From Ignavibacteria bacterium (GTDB lineage Bacteria > Bacteroidota > Ignavibacteria > Kapaibacteriales > Kapaibacteriaceae), in contig JACPPD010000010.1 in the NCBI GenBank assembly GCA_016191145.1, forward strand, positions 62,001 to 126,000: a stretch of DNA of 64,000 nucleotides, given 5' to 3'. Every line of letters starts with the position of its first letter. Position 1 is the stretch's first letter. Below, piece after piece: positions 63,362 to 64,000 of the stretch. The position numbers and the translations under genes were made by a program. The notes below the pieces were generated by a model. It worked only from the letters and a program-made list of their open reading frames with translations, did no database searches and was not told the origin of the DNA.

Positions 63362-64000
63362 ATGAGCGACGAAGTAAACGCTATGTTTTCCTCCATAGCA
63401 GCACAATACGACAGAGCAAACAACATTCTTTCTCTCGGAATTCATCATCTGTGGCGTTCTATTACAGTAAAGGAGAGTGGTGCACACGAGGGGATGAAAG
63501 TTCTCGATTGTGCAACCGGAACAGGCGATCTTGCAATCGCATTCAAAAAAAGTGTTGGTGTTAAGGGGCAGGTAGTCGGTGTTGATTTTAACCGGGATAT
63601 GATTGCCTTGGCTAAAAACAAGACGCATGTAAAAGGTCTTGAAATAAACTATCATGCAGCAGATGTTTTGAAGTTGCCTTTTGCCGACAATGTATTTGAT
63701 ATCACGAGTATTGCGTTTGGCATTCGCAACGTCGACGACATGATTCAAGGACTCACAGAGATGGCCAGAGTTACTAAATCTGGTGGTATGGTGGCGATTT
63801 TGGAATTCGGTCAGCCTGGCGGAATTATAGGCGTGGGATACAGGCTGTATAGCAGATGGATTCTTCCCGGATTGGGTACGGTGATTACCGGAAATAAAAA
63901 AGCCTATCAATACCTGCCAGAAACCGCTGCGCGATTTCCTGCTGGTAAAGAATTTGTGCAACGCATGGAAGCTGCTTCAGTTTTTTCTTCCATCAGACTG
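63362..64000 (+). CDS. ubiE: UbiE/MenG menaquinone (ubiquinone) C-methyltransferase, partial
   Basis: An SAM-dependent methyltransferase, 213 residues visible; the last ~25-30 residues lie beyond the window edge. It C-methylates demethylmenaquinone (or the ubiquinone precursor). The reading frame from ATG 63362 gives VNAMFSSIAAQYDRANNILSLG, the motif I segment LDCATGTGDLAI, LPFADNVFDI and the UbiE hallmark AFGIRNVDD, then MVAILEFGQPG and YQYLPETAARFPAG. In this lineage menaquinone is the expected quinone, so menG is the more likely role (inference). Confidence 0.93.
   Translation, partial: MSDEVNAMFSSIAAQYDRANNILSLGIHHLWRSITVKESGAHEGMKVLDCATGTGDLAIAFKKSVGVKGQVVGVDFNRDMIALAKNKTHVKGLEINYHAADVLKLPFADNVFDITSIAFGIRNVDDMIQGLTEMARVTKSGGMVAILEFGQPGGIIGVGYRLYSRWILPGLGTVITGNKKAYQYLPETAARFPAGKEFVQRMEAASVFSSIRL

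Noticed and set aside
63293-63961. A 222-codon frame on the minus strand over the right-end gene
   Set aside because: It is antisense to a clear UbiE/MenG methyltransferase with all its motifs.

Overview
The window looks like part of a chromosome from the Bacteroidota/Chlorobi-type lineage, most likely an Ignavibacteria- or Kapabacteria-like group (inference). The evidence is several secreted proteins with type IX secretion (T9SS) C-terminal sorting tails, families typical of this group (DUF5723, DUF5683, DUF4136, choice-of-anchor D/ASH repeats, Asp-box proteins), and intergenic boxes matching the Bacteroidota -7 promoter element TAnnTTTG. No rRNA, tRNA, CRISPR array, prophage or insertion sequence was seen. 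Genes are packed tightly, with many 4-nt ATGA-type start/stop overlaps.

Layout. 1-2423 (minus): xerC, a Gfo/Idh/MocA oxidoreductase and the start of a DUF5723 outer-membrane protein cut by the window edge. 2490-12999 (plus): a coupled five-gene unit made of an aldehyde dehydrogenase and a RidA-type deaminase that resemble the 2-aminomuconate steps of tryptophan/kynurenine breakdown, then a giant glycine-rich T9SS surface protein, a protein with two OmpA domains and a peptide-binding lipoprotein. A hairpin follows. 13101-18934: a Y-family DNA polymerase, feoAB iron uptake, mgtE magnesium transport and a DUF2652 cyclase-like protein. 19059-27251 (minus): a MacAB-TolC-like tripartite pump with two different FtsX-type permeases, followed by a SulP anion transporter and a small NTF2-like lipoprotein. 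27321-30993 (minus): typA and two related secreted proteins. 31113-34934: small lipoproteins, recR, pspA and a YbjN-like gene. 34960-40100 (minus): Asp-box secreted proteins, an FtsB/DivIC-like protein, RidA, DUF5683 and a second tandem-OmpA protein. 40317-43214: gcvP.

43511-50661 holds an RND efflux system whose inner-membrane permease is fused in one chain to a TolC outer-membrane channel. The last 213 bp of this gene is repeated, decayed, on the far side of rmuC. 50717-55113: a lipoprotein, fumC, murB and a secreted protein. 55155-63281 (minus): a single-chain ABC exporter with the asymmetric design of eukaryotic ABCC/MRP proteins, a 200-bp inverted repeat block lying against its start codon, a LOG-family enzyme and a large Asp-box T9SS protein. 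The window ends inside a ubiE/menG methyltransferase gene.

The main themes are envelope transport (three efflux or export systems, iron, magnesium and anion transport) and T9SS-delivered surface proteins, mixed with housekeeping genes. The best leads for something unusual are the RND-TolC fusion with its relic duplication, the bacterial ABCC protein whose start lies in a repeat, the repeat block itself, and the coupling of a catabolic enzyme pair to surface-protein genes. No clearly new defence or mobile system is visible.
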